Shown here: piece by piece, positions 1 through 8,915 of the stretch | Numbering within the stretch: the stretch's first letter is position 1 | How the letters are laid out: each line of letters begins with the position of its first letter | From: Paenibacillus ihumii | GTDB taxonomy: Bacteria > Bacillota > Bacilli > Paenibacillales > Paenibacillaceae | Direction: 5' to 3' | NCBI RefSeq assembly: GCF_001403875.1 | Contig: NZ_LN884299.1 | Span: 3,038,117-3,102,116 of the forward strand | DNA: 64,000 nucleotides | Notes under the pieces: generated by a model | The model's input: only the letters and a program-made list of their open reading frames with translations | Database searches by the model: none | What the model was told of the DNA's origin: nothing | Position numbers and translations under genes: made by a program

Positions 1-398
1 AAAATGCCTAATATTGCAATGATGGATCCCAGCAGCATCCGAACCGTTAATTTCTCCTTTAAAAATACCGCGGCCAATACCCCTGCCAAAATAGGCGTCA
101 TTGCTAAAATTAATGCCGACGTTGTAGGGTCGGCGGTTTGCAGGCCTGCAAAAAAGGACCATTGATTAATAAACACGCCGATCACACCAAGAACAAACAG
201 CAATATAAAATCGGTTTTATTGATACGCACAAAAGCTTTTTTAAAAGCAGCTAGTCCAACTAAAAACATCACAATAAACAATAGTCTCAATTCGGTCAGC
301 ACCGTTGGCGAGAAATGTTGGATTAGCATCTTTCCAAACACAAAATTGCTCCCCCAAACGATGACACAAAAAATGAGCCATGAATAAGCCTTGACCAT
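1..398 (-). CDS. EamA/DMT-family transporter, C-terminal part off the window
   Basis: Inner-membrane drug/metabolite-type exporter of unknown substrate. The translation from the ATG at 398 begins MVKAYSWLIFCVIVWGSNF, and the WGSNF motif closing the first membrane helix is typical of EamA proteins. Three further hydrophobic helices follow, including a segment reading NQWSFFAGLQTADPTTSA, the conserved start of EamA helix 4. AGGAG lies 12-16 bases upstream of the start. The reading frame is open to the window edge, so about 130 of the usual 290-300 residues are seen. The family call is firm; the substrate cannot be told. Confidence 0.85.
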   Translation of the reverse strand, partial: MVKAYSWLIFCVIVWGSNFVFGKMLIQHFSPTVLTELRLLFIVMFLVGLAAFKKAFVRINKTDFILLFVLGVIGVFINQWSFFAGLQTADPTTSALILAMTPILAGVLAAVFLKEKLTVRMLLGSIIAILGI

Positions 399-839
399 AA
401 TACCATCCGCTCCTAATCTAAGATCAACTACTCTATTCTATAGACAAAAGCTTCTCGTGTATACGTTTGCCGAAATTACCCATTTGCAGTCCTATATTTA
501 AACAAACTAAATCCTTTAGCGGTGCTTGTTATCATGCCTCGGATGGATCATCAATACATGTGATTTCTGATGAAACAGCGCCTCTAGGCCCGGTAGAGAG
601 AATTGGTCGTTTGCAGGTGCTTCCTGTTGAATCCTCACCGATCATCTTTGACTCAAGTGGTTTATTTGAAATCCAAGCGCTTTATTTGGCAAAATTCATT
701 TGAAAAATCCCCCACTATTGGCTACAATAGATTTTAAATTATCGGTGTAAAGCATATACCGCTTTGATATCCATGTTCTCGAACATCGGGTGTTAAGGCG
801 GTTTTTGTTTTATTAGGATGGGAGCGAACTGGAGTGAGC
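399..839. other. gene-poor interval with one unrecognised 78-aa frame
   Basis: Between the EamA gene and the frameshifted regulator I recognise no gene. A plus-strand frame at 467-703 (TTG start, 78 codons) has no RBS and resembles no family I know. A terminator-like hairpin lies at 758-811. Confidence 0.4.
758..811 (+). terminator. terminator-like hairpin
   Basis: ACCGCTTTGA (758-767) pairs with TTAAGGCGGT (793-802) using two G-U wobbles, and TTTTGTTTT follows. An inner dyad TGTTCTCGAACA lies in the loop. It ends about 28 bases before the next start codon, so it could also attenuate that gene. Confidence 0.55.
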
Positions 840-1491
840 ATGTTCGAAGAGGTTTATCCAAAATGGCTGGATCAGCAAATTGCTAAGGAGATAACTCCGC
901 GAAGAAGAGAGCTGCTTCGAAAGGGGCTGAGCTGGGAGATCGGTAGAATTTTTGCGCAAGATTTGGTTTCCGACCATAGGCAACTTTGATCACTTATACC
1001 CAGAATATAAGGTTAGAGACTATAACAACGGCTACCATTATCTTGATCTCGCGTATTTGCCGGGAAATGCCAGGGGCTGTATTGAAATTCAAGATTATCG
1101 GAGCCACGCCAGAGATATTGAAGTCAGTCGATTTAAGGATTTGTGCATGAAGCAGTCTTTACTGGTTCTAGATGATTGGCTGTTCCTCCCGATAGCCTAT
1201 TTATCTATCAGCGACGATCCGGGCGTCTGCAAGCAGCTTACCCTTTCCTTTATTGGAAAGTTCCTCTCCTGCTCTGTACCCTCCGGACTCCATTGGGCGG
1301 AGGCTGAAACCTTACGGTTTGCCCGGAGACTGCTGCGCCCTTTTACACCCCGTGAAATTTCCGCCCATCTTCAACTTTCGGAGCAACATACGCGCAAAAT
1401 CCTCCGCCAACTCGCTAGCAAGCAATTGCTGCTGATCGCCAGCGGCAAACAACGATATCGAACCTACAGGCTCCCCGATGCTGAAGCTTAG
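840..1491 (+). pseudogene. DNA-binding transcriptional regulator, frameshifted
   Basis: The ATG at 840 (GGAG 5 bases upstream) opens a frame reading MFEEVYPKWLDQQIAKEITPRRRELLRKGLS, which stops at TGA 984-986. The conserved remainder is in the +1 frame, from about 943 to 1491, and begins VEFLRKIWFP before continuing to a C-terminal winged-helix-like segment (FTPREISAHLQLSEQHTRKI). Together the two pieces give about 215 aa. I recall the same arrangement as one continuous protein in a Paenibacillus regulator family of unknown target. The shift lies between 939 and 943, as one extra base or two missing bases. It may be a true pseudogene or a sequencing error. Confidence 0.7.
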
Positions 1492-2141
1492 ATCGAAACT
1501 TAGAGCGAAGCTTAGGGCATGACTTGGACCGTAAGCGAGATGTGACCCAACATTAGAATGAGATGTGGGCGGGAGCGGGTGCGAATGACCGAGAATGGAA
1601 CCGAAATATGACAGGATCGAGACGGAGATTTAGACCAAACCAAAGCAACCGAGAACTTGAACAAGACAAGAAGTGAATACAACCATAAATACGACCGCGA
1701 AGCATAACGCATATGGTGAGCTCGACCGTAAAGTGAATGCGGACCGTGACCGAAACATTATAACGAATCTTACGATCGCTATTGGTCTAAATACAACCGT
1801 TATCAAAATGTAACGAAATCAGATAACCTTATTTCATTCTTTACGGCTCCAAGCAGAGGATAAACCCGTAAATAGAGTGTCTGAAATTCGCTAGATTTAA
1901 ATAAACGCAAATATGTACGAATAGCGTGAGTGAGATTCGTTAGACCTGAATAACGGAACGGTCACCTCCTATGCCCGCCCCGTTCCAAACAGAACAAAAA
2001 AAAGCCAGCAACTATGGCTAGCCTTTTTTCCTATAGAGCCTAGGAGCCTAGGAGATCAACCCCAATCCCCTGAGTTCTTCGCTGTCAAAAATGCGGCTTC
2101 CCTCCATTATCGGTTGCACTGCCCAAGAAATTGATCAATAT
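1492..2141. other. 650-bp gene-free drifted low-complexity DNA
   Basis: From about 1495 to 1950 the plus strand is rich in loosely repeated words such as gaccg, gagcg, cgaaac and aacg, like a decayed array of short repeats. No frame resembles a known protein. On the minus strand just downstream of the GNAT remnant, two short frames (MNIDQFLGQCNR, then MEGSRIFDSEELRGLGLIS) look like pieces of another decayed gene ending near 2050. Confidence 0.4.
1994..2019 (-). terminator. Rho-independent terminator (minus strand)
   Basis: On the minus strand AGCCA and TGGCT (2015-2019 with 2003-2007) form a 5-bp stem with a 7-base loop, followed by a run of eight T. It would end transcripts from the decayed genes at 2050-2423. 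Confidence 0.55.
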
Positions 2142-2423
2142 TCATCTCACATATTTTAAAGATATAAGATGGTTTATTCCATTATTCTCAGCGAACCTTC
2201 TTGGAAGTGCTTTCCTCTTGTACTCCTTAAGCCCTAACTTATCGTAAAATTTTATTGCCTTGATATTCGTATCGGCCACCTCTTCAATCAAGTACACTTT
2301 ATTTGGCGTACTTTCGATAATATAAGAAATCACTTGCGAAGCCTCTCCTTGACCTCTGAATTCGAGTGCTGCTCCGAAAAACTCGATTGAACATTTATCA
2401 CCGATGGGATTACTGAAAGGCAC
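2142..2423 (-). pseudogene. GNAT N-acetyltransferase remnant (C-terminal half)
   Basis: The 93-aa frame keeps the acetyl-CoA-binding half of a GNAT enzyme: a degenerate motif A (EFRGQGEASQVISYI, for the usual R/Q-x-x-G-x-G/A) and the C-terminal motif ADTNIKAIKFYDKLGLKEYKR, in which N-x-x-A-x-x-F/Y-Y-x-K-x-G-F is the family signature. Whole GNATs are about 150-180 aa. The N-terminal substrate half is absent and an in-frame stop lies six codons upstream of the GTG at 2423. It is probably non-functional. Confidence 0.65.
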
Positions 2424-2765
2424 CTGAAAGATTCTCTCTTAAGTACTAATCCTGCAAGCATTCCTTTGTAAAAACCCAAATGTTTTATCAGTTGTTTTAG
2501 TATTGAAACCCCGTTTGATGAATACTTCCCTTTTCCGCTAATTCTGATTAAAAACCCAAATTACGAGCGAACCTATCAGCTTGCTTTGGATGAGAAGCGA
2601 TATTTGGCAATAGCGGCACGCAAATTACGAGACTGCGTCCTTCATTATTCTGCAAATTTAAAAGGATAAGAACCTGCTTCTAAGCCTATTTGTAATAATT
2701 TAATTCAGCATCCCTAAGCGGTTGATTTGAATAGCTGCTCACAGCAATCTGAATATAACTCCAAA

Positions 2766-2868
2766 GAATTATATTCTGTTATTTTTTATATTTATAGAAT
2801 TAAATTCGTTATTTATTTGACTATAATTATCAAATTCGATAGAATGTCTAATCAGATGAATTTAATTC
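2766..2868. promoter_or_regulatory. phased GAAT-N3-ATTC dyads, probable Lrp-type operator
   Basis: Perfect 11-bp dyads GAAT-N3-ATTC occur at 2766-2776, 2797-2807 and 2858-2868. A half-matching site lies at 2827-2837. Starts are 31, 30 and 31 bp apart, about three helical turns, and the sites span the promoter of the Lrp/AsnC gene. Lrp proteins often wrap DNA over regularly spaced sites and repress themselves, so autoregulation is inferred. Confidence 0.55.
2817..2845 (+). promoter_or_regulatory. sigma-A promoter of the Lrp/AsnC gene
   Basis: TTGACT (2817-2822) and TAGAAT (2840-2845) are separated by exactly 17 bp, about 45 bp upstream of the start codon. The rest of the interval 2424-2765 shows no gene. 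Confidence 0.75.
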
Positions 2869-2889
2869 ATTTCTCAGGAGGTGTGCGGT

Positions 2890-3363
2890 ATGATGAATAG
2901 TCTTGACGAAAATGATAAGGCAATATTAAGAGAACTGCAGGAAGATGCTTCAATATCAAATTTGAATTTATCAAAAAAAATTGGGCTTTCACCATCGGCT
3001 TGCCTTGCAAGAACAAAAAACTTAGTAGAAACAGGGATTATCAAAAAATTTGCAACTATTGTTGATGAGAAAAAATTAGGAATGGAAGTAACTGCTTTTG
3101 TACTCGTCAACTTAACACCTCTGAATAGAGAAACCATCCATTCGTTTTTAGAGGTCATAAACAAATTGTCGCAGGTTCAAGAATGTTACACACTTACTGG
3201 AAGCCATGATTATTTGCTTAAGATTGTTGCAAAGGATATGGAAAGCTATCGAAATTTCATTATCGATTCATTACTGCAGAATTCCGCAGTCAGTAGAGTT
3301 GAAACAAGTATGGTGATGAGTATAGAAAAAAGAACCCTCTATGTGCCAGTTGACGAGATTTAA
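2890..3363 (+). CDS. Lrp/AsnC family transcriptional regulator
   Basis: DNA-binding amino-acid-response regulator. The first 60 residues hold the AsnC-type helix-turn-helix (LDENDKAILRELQEDASIS, then LSKKIGLSPSACLARTKNL). The C-terminal RAM domain follows, with the ligand-binding segment YTLTGSHDYLLKIV near residue 100. The 157-aa length is normal. AGGAGGTG at 2876-2883 supports the ATG at 2890, although 2893 is also possible. It lies 27 bp before the azlC remnant. Azl-type exporters are commonly paired with an Lrp-like repressor (AzlB in Bacillus), so it probably controlled a branched-chain amino acid exporter. Confidence 0.92.
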   Translation: MMNSLDENDKAILRELQEDASISNLNLSKKIGLSPSACLARTKNLVETGIIKKFATIVDEKKLGMEVTAFVLVNLTPLNRETIHSFLEVINKLSQVQECYTLTGSHDYLLKIVAKDMESYRNFIIDSLLQNSAVSRVETSMVMSIEKRTLYVPVDEI

Positions 3364-3390
3364 CATAATACACCTAGGATGTGAGTCATC

Positions 3391-3858
3391 ATGAAAAAAG
3401 GAAATAAAATCTGGATTGCTTTTAGGACAGCTTTTCCATCTACCATACCCATTTTTGCAGGATTTGTATTCTTGGGAATCGCATATGGAATCTATATGCA
3501 TTCACTTGGTTTCAATGCCATTTATCCATTTCTAATCAGTCTAACCGTATTTGCGGGTTCTATAGAGTTTGTTACAGCAAATTTATTGCTTGGAGCATTC
3601 AATCCGGTTCAAGCTCTTTTTCTAACTTTGATGGTTAATGCACGACATTTGTTTTATGGCATTTCAATGCTTGATAAGTATGGGGATAAAGGAAAGAAAA
3701 AGTGGTATATGATTTTTGGACTTTGCGACGAATCTTTTGCGATCAATAGTACGATGAATATACCGAAGAATGTCGACCAAGGCTGGGTTATGTTCTTTGT
3801 TACACTGCTTAACCATTCCTATTGGGTATTAGGTGCAACTTTAGGCGGCATTACATAA
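3391..3858 (+). pseudogene. azlC: AzlC-family amino acid exporter, truncated
   Basis: The start matches AzlC, the large subunit of branched-chain amino acid exporters: AFPSTIPIFAGFVFLGIAYGI, FAGSIEFVTANLLLG and NARHLFYGISML are family blocks. After LLNHSYWVLGATLGG the frame stops at residue 155, whereas AzlC is about 230-255 aa, so the last helices are missing and no azlD follows. The break coincides with the joint to an inverted gene fragment (3819-3941). The product is probably inactive. Confidence 0.75.
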
Positions 3859-3941
3859 AATAATGCAAAGCCTGCCGCCCCGACAAGTACGATAAAAATC
3901 AACAGCCGCCATCTTTTCTTTTTCATTATCCTCTTCATCAT
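3819..3941 (-). pseudogene. 5' fragment of an unknown membrane or secreted protein
   Basis: A strong RBS (GGAGGACGG) precedes the ATG at 3941. The product starts with basic residues (MMKRIMKKKRWR) and one hydrophobic helix (LLIFIVLVGAAGFALFYVM), a typical signal anchor. The frame then runs backwards through azlC sequence and stops after 40 codons. It looks like the start of a gene cut off when the region was rearranged. The parent gene is not recognised. Confidence 0.45.
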
Positions 3942-4396
3942 ACCGTCCTCCCCAACTAAAAGTAAACTCAGTCTAACTTATTACGTAACGTAATACGCAA
4001 GGGGGATTGTTGAAGATAACACAAAACGCCCCGCCCCTCTCTGCACTTTGCTGGAGGCTCGGGGCATGTGTACTGTACTGAAAGGCAACGATTTTTTCGT
4101 ACTCTTTGCGGCTACCCTCCATCATTCGCTTCGAATCAGGAATGCCCAGCGGCGTCCACAAGAACGATTGCAAAAATACTTACCTCAGAAATGTTCCCAC
4201 TATCCGAATAAAATCTACAAAAGCGCTCCCAGAGGCGAAGTAGATACCTTTTTCTCATTAATAGGCGTATGTAACCATGCCCTTTGTCCAAAAAACTATA
4301 AGATCGTTCATTCTAATGTCTGACCACCATCGCATCGACTCCCTGCGCGTGGGCGAACCCCTATTTTGGGGTTCATCGTCCCCTAGGCAATCCGAA
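3942..4396. other. 455-bp interval without a recognisable gene
   Basis: Short frames on both strands (for example plus 4048-4321) resemble nothing known. A hairpin at 4028-4065 is listed separately. Much of the sequence has a coding-like look and may be a decayed gene. Confidence 0.3.
4028..4065 (-). terminator. terminator-like GC hairpin
   Basis: GCCCCG (4028-4033) pairs with CGGGGC (4060-4065). On the minus strand the stem is followed by GTTTTGTG, a weak T tract. Confidence 0.4.
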
Positions 4397-4429
4397 CAAA
4401 AAAACGCCACCACGATATGTGGTGACGTT
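4397..4429 (-). terminator. terminator of tRNA-Ala
   Basis: On the minus strand AACGTCACCAC pairs with GTGGTGGCGTT and is followed by seven T. It starts about 12 bases after the tRNA. Confidence 0.85.
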
Positions 4430-4440
4430 CCTTATTAGTA

Positions 4441-4513
4441 TGGAGCCTAGGGGGATCGAACCCCTGACCTCATCGCTGCCAGCGATGCGCTCTCCCAGCT
4501 GAGCTAAGGCCCC
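4441..4513 (-). tRNA. tRNA-Ala (anticodon GGC)
   Basis: A 73-nt cloverleaf: acceptor GGGGCCT/AGGCTCC with discriminator A, D arm GCTCAGCTGGGAGAGC, anticodon stem CATCG/CGATG with loop CTGGCAG (anticodon GGC, reading GCC/GCU), and T arm with GTTCGATCC. CCA is not encoded. A consensus promoter and a terminator bracket it as a single transcription unit. Confidence 0.96.
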
Positions 4514-4528
4514 GCAAACGACTATTTC

Positions 4529-4557
4529 ATTATATGAAATTGTTAGTTAGAAGTCAA
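4529..4557 (-). promoter_or_regulatory. sigma-A promoter of tRNA-Ala
   Basis: On the minus strand TTGACT (4557-4552) and TATAAT (4534-4529) are 17 bp apart, placed just upstream of the tRNA. From 4558 to 4884 I see only AT-rich DNA without a gene. Confidence 0.85.
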
Positions 4558-4899
4558 GCGCTGCTTCCAAAGTTATTTTTCGACAACATACAACAATACG
4601 TGCTGATTATCGATAAAAAATAAATTTCCAAAAATGACCTTTTTCTCATGCCAAAAGTATTCCTTCTTCCTCCGTCCCATTCCACTCTCCTTCCAAAGCT
4701 CCACAAATCAAATATCTACCAACAAAGAAAAATAATTACATATTCATAGGAATATATGCTCTTTGTGGGATTAATTATATTCCCTTTTAGAATCATAATG
4801 TACTTATATAATCCATTTTATTCCATTTCAAAAAATCTATCTTCAATTCCAAATCCGGTAACACGAGCTTGTTCTTCAAAACTGAAAGGAGTGAACTAT

Positions 4900-6750
4900 T
4901 TGTTTAAATCTCCGGCCCGACGATTTAATTTATTTAAACCCTTGCTCCGCAGCCCAAGCCTCTTTTTTGCTGCACTAGTAATTACGCTGTCCGGCATAAC
5001 CGCAACTGAAGGACTCCCCGGCCTGGCCCCGTCTATTTATGCAGCAGCACCAGAGCCAAAACAGACGGCCATGGAATGGTCCAGGGACTATGGGACACGT
5101 TCCTCCGGTAAAGGCGCCATCAGTACGTCGGACGGGGGATATTTGTTGTTGGGCGATATTTCGGAGCCTGGCCCCTGGGGGTATCTGGAAACGCTGGCTT
5201 ACATCGTGAAGACCGATTCGGAAGGCAGTACGGAATGGGAGACGAAAATCAACTACTCCTCGAATGACCAGGCAAGAAATGCCATAGAAACGCAAGACGG
5301 CGGTTACTTGGTCGCAGGAACGATTACGGATTACAGCGGCAAGCCTTACAGCGTAATCTACCTGGTGAAGCTGGATGCCCATGGCAACATTCAATGGGAG
5401 AGCACCTATGATGACTCTTACTACTATAACAACCCGCTCTCGGTCATAGAGACAGCCGACGGCGGGTATGCCGTTACCGGGTTTGGCGCGACCAGCGCCG
5501 GCATTTATTCCGCCTTTGTCCTTAGAGCCAATGCCGAGGGCGAGCAGCTGTGGTACAAGAAATATTGGTTCGGGGACGACCAGGATTTATATGATCTCGT
5601 TCAAACTCCGGACGGCGGCTTTCTCGCCGTAGGCAGCATTACGAGACAGAGCTATGAGATCGGGGATGTCCAAAATGCGCTGCTTATCATCAAGCTGGAC
5701 GCACAGGGCGTTATGGAGTGGAACAAGCAGTACCAGGACAAGACCGCAAACTTCCTTGCTTATTCCATTATCCCGGCCCAAGACGAAGGCTACCTCATCG
5801 GGAATCGCAAAACCTCTTACGGCCAAAGCGATAACCTGTTAACCAAGATTGATGCTAGCGGCAATATTCTCTGGGAGAAAGCCTATCCTTCCAAATATGA
5901 GACAGGTACAAGAACCTACAGCCACTTGGTTCCCGCCGAGCACGGCTACGCCTTGCTTGGAGCTAATACGAAAGGGGACTACCCGAACATCAGGAGGCAA
6001 TACGCCGTGCTGACCGTCGACCATGAGGGACTAGTGCTGGGCGAATATTTATACGAGGGACCGACGCTCTACAGTCACGGCGAAGGAGCGGCAGCTCTGG
6101 ACGGCGGGTTTATCGTAACAGGCACAATCAAGAGAGGCGATTTCTACAAAGCCCAGCTGAGCAAGCTGCCCAAGCCGCAGGAAACCGCTCCGCCGATCGA
6201 TCGGACGCTGATGAAGATCACTTTTACAGAATCCGAGAAAAAAGTGCTCAAAGGCCATAGCGCCCCTACCGTTATTCAGGCCGTCTACTCCGATGGTTAC
6301 ACGAATGCCCTCTCGGCTGCCGCGCAGTACCAGATCGAAGATCCTTCAATTGCAGCAGTTGACGGCCTGGGCCGGATAACGGGAATCGAACCGGGCGCTA
6401 CTCGTCTTGTCGCAAGCTATCAGGGCCTGCAGACCACTATGTCGATTATCGTGCTGCCCGAGGATTCAGACGAACTAGAGCCGGCCGGCTTCAATCTGGA
6501 TTCCAGCGAATACTCGCTCTCTGTCGGAGATAGACTGGATACAAGAGCATACATTTACGATTATGCCACTTCCAAGCGAACCGACATCACCCACCTCACA
6601 AGGTTCAGAAGCGAGAATCCGGAGATCGCTGACTATGACGACAATGGCGACCTCGTAGGACTCAAGGCGGGAACGACCAAAATCAACGCTTATTACAAAG
6701 GAAGCTATAGGTCGGCAACCGTTCAGGTGCTGCGCTCCTCCGCCCCCTAA
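4900..6750 (+). CDS. secreted protein with propeller-like repeats and two BIG2 domains
   Basis: Predicted exported protein of unknown ligand. I take the TTG at 4900 because AAAGGAG lies 8 bases upstream; a longer frame from 4756 lacks an RBS. Residues 1-45 form a signal peptide: basic start, then LFFAALVITLSGITA, with a likely cut after SIYAAA. Residues about 50-430 hold some seven repeats of 45-55 aa built around (T/S)xDGGYxxxG, then KxDxxGxxxW, the pattern of bacterial beta-propeller blades. Two Ig-like BIG2 domains follow (about 440-520 and 525-615), each ending with a G-x-T-x-(L/I) strand (GITGIEPGATRL, VGLKAGTTKINA). No anchor is seen. The domain call is good; the role, probably adhesion or surface binding, is inferred. 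Confidence 0.8.
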   Translation: MFKSPARRFNLFKPLLRSPSLFFAALVITLSGITATEGLPGLAPSIYAAAPEPKQTAMEWSRDYGTRSSGKGAISTSDGGYLLLGDISEPGPWGYLETLAYIVKTDSEGSTEWETKINYSSNDQARNAIETQDGGYLVAGTITDYSGKPYSVIYLVKLDAHGNIQWESTYDDSYYYNNPLSVIETADGGYAVTGFGATSAGIYSAFVLRANAEGEQLWYKKYWFGDDQDLYDLVQTPDGGFLAVGSITRQSYEIGDVQNALLIIKLDAQGVMEWNKQYQDKTANFLAYSIIPAQDEGYLIGNRKTSYGQSDNLLTKIDASGNILWEKAYPSKYETGTRTYSHLVPAEHGYALLGANTKGDYPNIRRQYAVLTVDHEGLVLGEYLYEGPTLYSHGEGAAALDGGFIVTGTIKRGDFYKAQLSKLPKPQETAPPIDRTLMKITFTESEKKVLKGHSAPTVIQAVYSDGYTNALSAAAQYQIEDPSIAAVDGLGRITGIEPGATRLVASYQGLQTTMSIIVLPEDSDELEPAGFNLDSSEYSLSVGDRLDTRAYIYDYATSKRTDITHLTRFRSENPEIADYDDNGDLVGLKAGTTKINAYYKGSYRSATVQVLRSSAP

Positions 6751-6807
6751 GAGTGAGCGGCACTTCCGACTTAACGAAATACTTTACAAAGCCTTGTCAA
6801 AAATATC

Positions 6808-6836
6808 TTGATTCCCTTGCTGCATTGTAGTAAACT
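6808..6836 (+). promoter_or_regulatory. likely promoter of the T-box leader
   Basis: TTGATT (6808-6813) and TAAACT (6831-6836) are separated by 17 bp, upstream of T-box stem I. Confidence 0.5.
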
Positions 6837-6849
6837 AACGTCAATATTC

Positions 6850-7146
6850 AAATACGTTGAAGAGGAATAGTAGGATTGACGCTGGGCGCCCAGAGAGCTG
6901 TTGGCCGGTGCAAAACAGTCGCAAGCCAAATCCGAACTCACCTTGAAGTAGCTCGCTGAAATTGTATTAGAGTAGGTGGAGCCGGAGCCTAACCGTTACA
7001 GTAGGAGGATATACGGCCGTGTCTCGTTCGAGTGCGCAGCCCGTATCCGCAGAGTGCATACCGTTACGGTATGAATCAGAGTGGTACCGCGTAAGCTGAC
7101 AACAGCCTTTCGTCTCTAATGTCATTGGAGATGGAAGGCTTTTTTA
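6850..7146 (+). promoter_or_regulatory. T-box riboswitch, leucine specifier
   Basis: Leader that reads the charging of tRNA-Leu and controls leuA by termination. AGTA (6869-6872) starts stem I. The specifier loop reads GAA-CTC-ACC with CTC (Leu) at 6937-6939. The T-box proper, AGAGTGGTACCGCG, is at 7078-7091. The terminator AGCCTTTC...GGAAGGCT followed by TTTTT is at 7104-7145. Uncharged tRNA-Leu should favour the antiterminator and switch leuA on. Confidence 0.92.
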
Positions 7147-7211
7147 TATTCCTAATACAAATAAGTTGTAAATTAATGAAGATCCAATACGAGGGAAAGG
7201 TGGACATTGCT

Positions 7212-8915
7212 ATGAAAAATTTCGAAAAATACACTAGAGGTTATTTTATGCCTCCCAAAACGAGCCTGAAATGGACGCAAAAGGAGTACATTACCGAAGC
7301 CCCTATTTGGTGCAGCGTCGATCTTCGCGATGGAAACCAGGCCCTGGTCGTACCGATGAACCTGGAGGAGAAGCTCGAATTTTTCCAAGTGCTCGTTAAG
7401 CTGGGCTTTAAAGAAATCGAAGTCGGCTTCCCTGCGGCCTCCGAGACGGAATATACCTTTCTGCGCACCCTGATCGAGCAGGATCTCATTCCCGACGACG
7501 TAACGATCCAGGTGCTGACTCAATCCAGGGAGCACATTATTCAGAAAACCTTCGAATCCCTCAAAGGCGCAAAGCAGGCGGTCGTGCATCTGTACAACTC
7601 CACCTCCGTCGCCCAGCGTGAGCAGGTATTCCGGAAATCCAAGCAGGAAATTATCGATATTGCGGTGACCGGAGCCGAGCTGTTGAAGAAATATGCGGCA
7701 GAAACCGAGGGCAATTTCAAATTCCAGTACTCGCCTGAGAGCTTTACCGGCACCGAGGTCGATTTTGCGCTTGAGATCTGCAATGCCGTGCTCGACGTAT
7801 GGCAGCCAACCGCCGACAACAAGGTCATCATCAACCTGCCGGCTACAGTCTCCATGTCCATGTCGCACGTTTATGCGAGCCAAATCGAATATATGAGCGA
7901 TCATTTGAAATATCGAGACAACGTGATCCTGTCCCTGCACCCACACAATGACCGGGGAACCGGGATTGCCGATACAGAACTGGCCCTGCTTGCCGGAGGC
8001 CAGCGCGTCGAAGGAACGCTGTTCGGCAACGGGGAGCGGACGGGGAACGTGGACCTTGTAACCCTGGCCTTGAATATGTACTCCCACGGCGTCGATCCGA
8101 AGCTGAATTTCGAGAATATCCCGGAAATCATCGAGGTTTACGAACGGATGACCAAAATGAAAGTGAACGAAAGACAGCCGTATGCGGGCAAGCTCGTATT
8201 CGCCGCTTTCTCCGGCTCTCACCAGGACGCCATCGCCAAAGGCATGAAATGGCGCGAGGAGCATGACTGTGAGCATTGGACGGTGCCTTATCTGCCGATC
8301 GATCCGAAGGATATCGGCCGCGAATACGAAGGCGATGTCATCCGCATTAACAGCCAATCCGGCAAGGGCGGTATCGGCTACCTGCTTGAGCAGCACTACG
8401 GCCTGGATCTGCCGCCGAAAATGCGCGAGGACTTCGGCTACCGGGTCAAGAACGTCTCCGATCGTCTGGCCAAGGAATTGATGGCGAACGAAATTTACGA
8501 TATTTTCAAAGAAGTCTACGTTAATATCAACTCGCCTGTCGAGTTCCTGAACTATCGCTTTACGCACCACGATGATTATGAGACGACGGTTACAGTGAAG
8601 CAAGACGGAGTGGTTCAGGAGATCAACGGAGTAGGCAACGGTAGACTGGACGCGATTAGCAACGCTCTGCAGTCAAAGCTCGGCATCAGCTACAGCAATC
8701 TGGTCTACAAGGAGCATGCGCTTGAGGTCGGCTCCAGCTCCCAAGCCGTATCCTATGTCGGCATTACGGCGCCGGACGGCAAGATCCATTGGGGCTGCGG
8801 CATCGACGTCGATATCATGACCTCCTCAGTCAAAGCGCTCTTCAGCGCCGTGAACAATATGACCCAGGAGCAAAGCGAGCAGGCCGCTGCCAAGGGGGCC
8901 GTTATCAAGAAGTAA
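7212..8915 (+). CDS. leuA: 2-isopropylmalate synthase
   Basis: First committed step of leucine synthesis: acetyl-CoA plus 2-oxoisovalerate to 2-isopropylmalate. The N-terminal TIM barrel carries the metal and substrate motifs SVDLRDGNQALV and SLHPHNDRGTG, and GTLFGNGERTGNVD. The C-terminal regulatory domain (about 430-560, with GVGNGRLDAISNAL) normally binds leucine for feedback inhibition. The 567-aa length fits the long LeuA2 type. The ATG at 7212 follows AAAGGTGG; upstream in-frame codons lie in the T-box terminator. It is a single-gene unit here, since no leuBCD is present in the window. Confidence 0.95.
   Translation: MKNFEKYTRGYFMPPKTSLKWTQKEYITEAPIWCSVDLRDGNQALVVPMNLEEKLEFFQVLVKLGFKEIEVGFPAASETEYTFLRTLIEQDLIPDDVTIQVLTQSREHIIQKTFESLKGAKQAVVHLYNSTSVAQREQVFRKSKQEIIDIAVTGAELLKKYAAETEGNFKFQYSPESFTGTEVDFALEICNAVLDVWQPTADNKVIINLPATVSMSMSHVYASQIEYMSDHLKYRDNVILSLHPHNDRGTGIADTELALLAGGQRVEGTLFGNGERTGNVDLVTLALNMYSHGVDPKLNFENIPEIIEVYERMTKMKVNERQPYAGKLVFAAFSGSHQDAIAKGMKWREEHDCEHWTVPYLPIDPKDIGREYEGDVIRINSQSGKGGIGYLLEQHYGLDLPPKMREDFGYRVKNVSDRLAKELMANEIYDIFKEVYVNINSPVEFLNYRFTHHDDYETTVTVKQDGVVQEINGVGNGRLDAISNALQSKLGISYSNLVYKEHALEVGSSSQAVSYVGITAPDGKIHWGCGIDVDIMTSSVKALFSAVNNMTQEQSEQAAAKGAVIKK

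Noticed and set aside
467..703. 78-aa plus-strand gene
   Set aside because: TTG start without RBS and no family resemblance; kept only as a note on the interval.
2036..2100. tRNA-like remnant on the minus strand resembling the tRNA-Ala T arm and 3' end
   Set aside because: The GGCTCC/TAGG and CAGGGG matches are short, the anticodon arm does not fold, and a protein-like frame covers the same bases.
7173..8603. 476-codon open frame antisense to leuA
   Set aside because: Exact shadow of leuA codons; no RBS and no recognisable protein.
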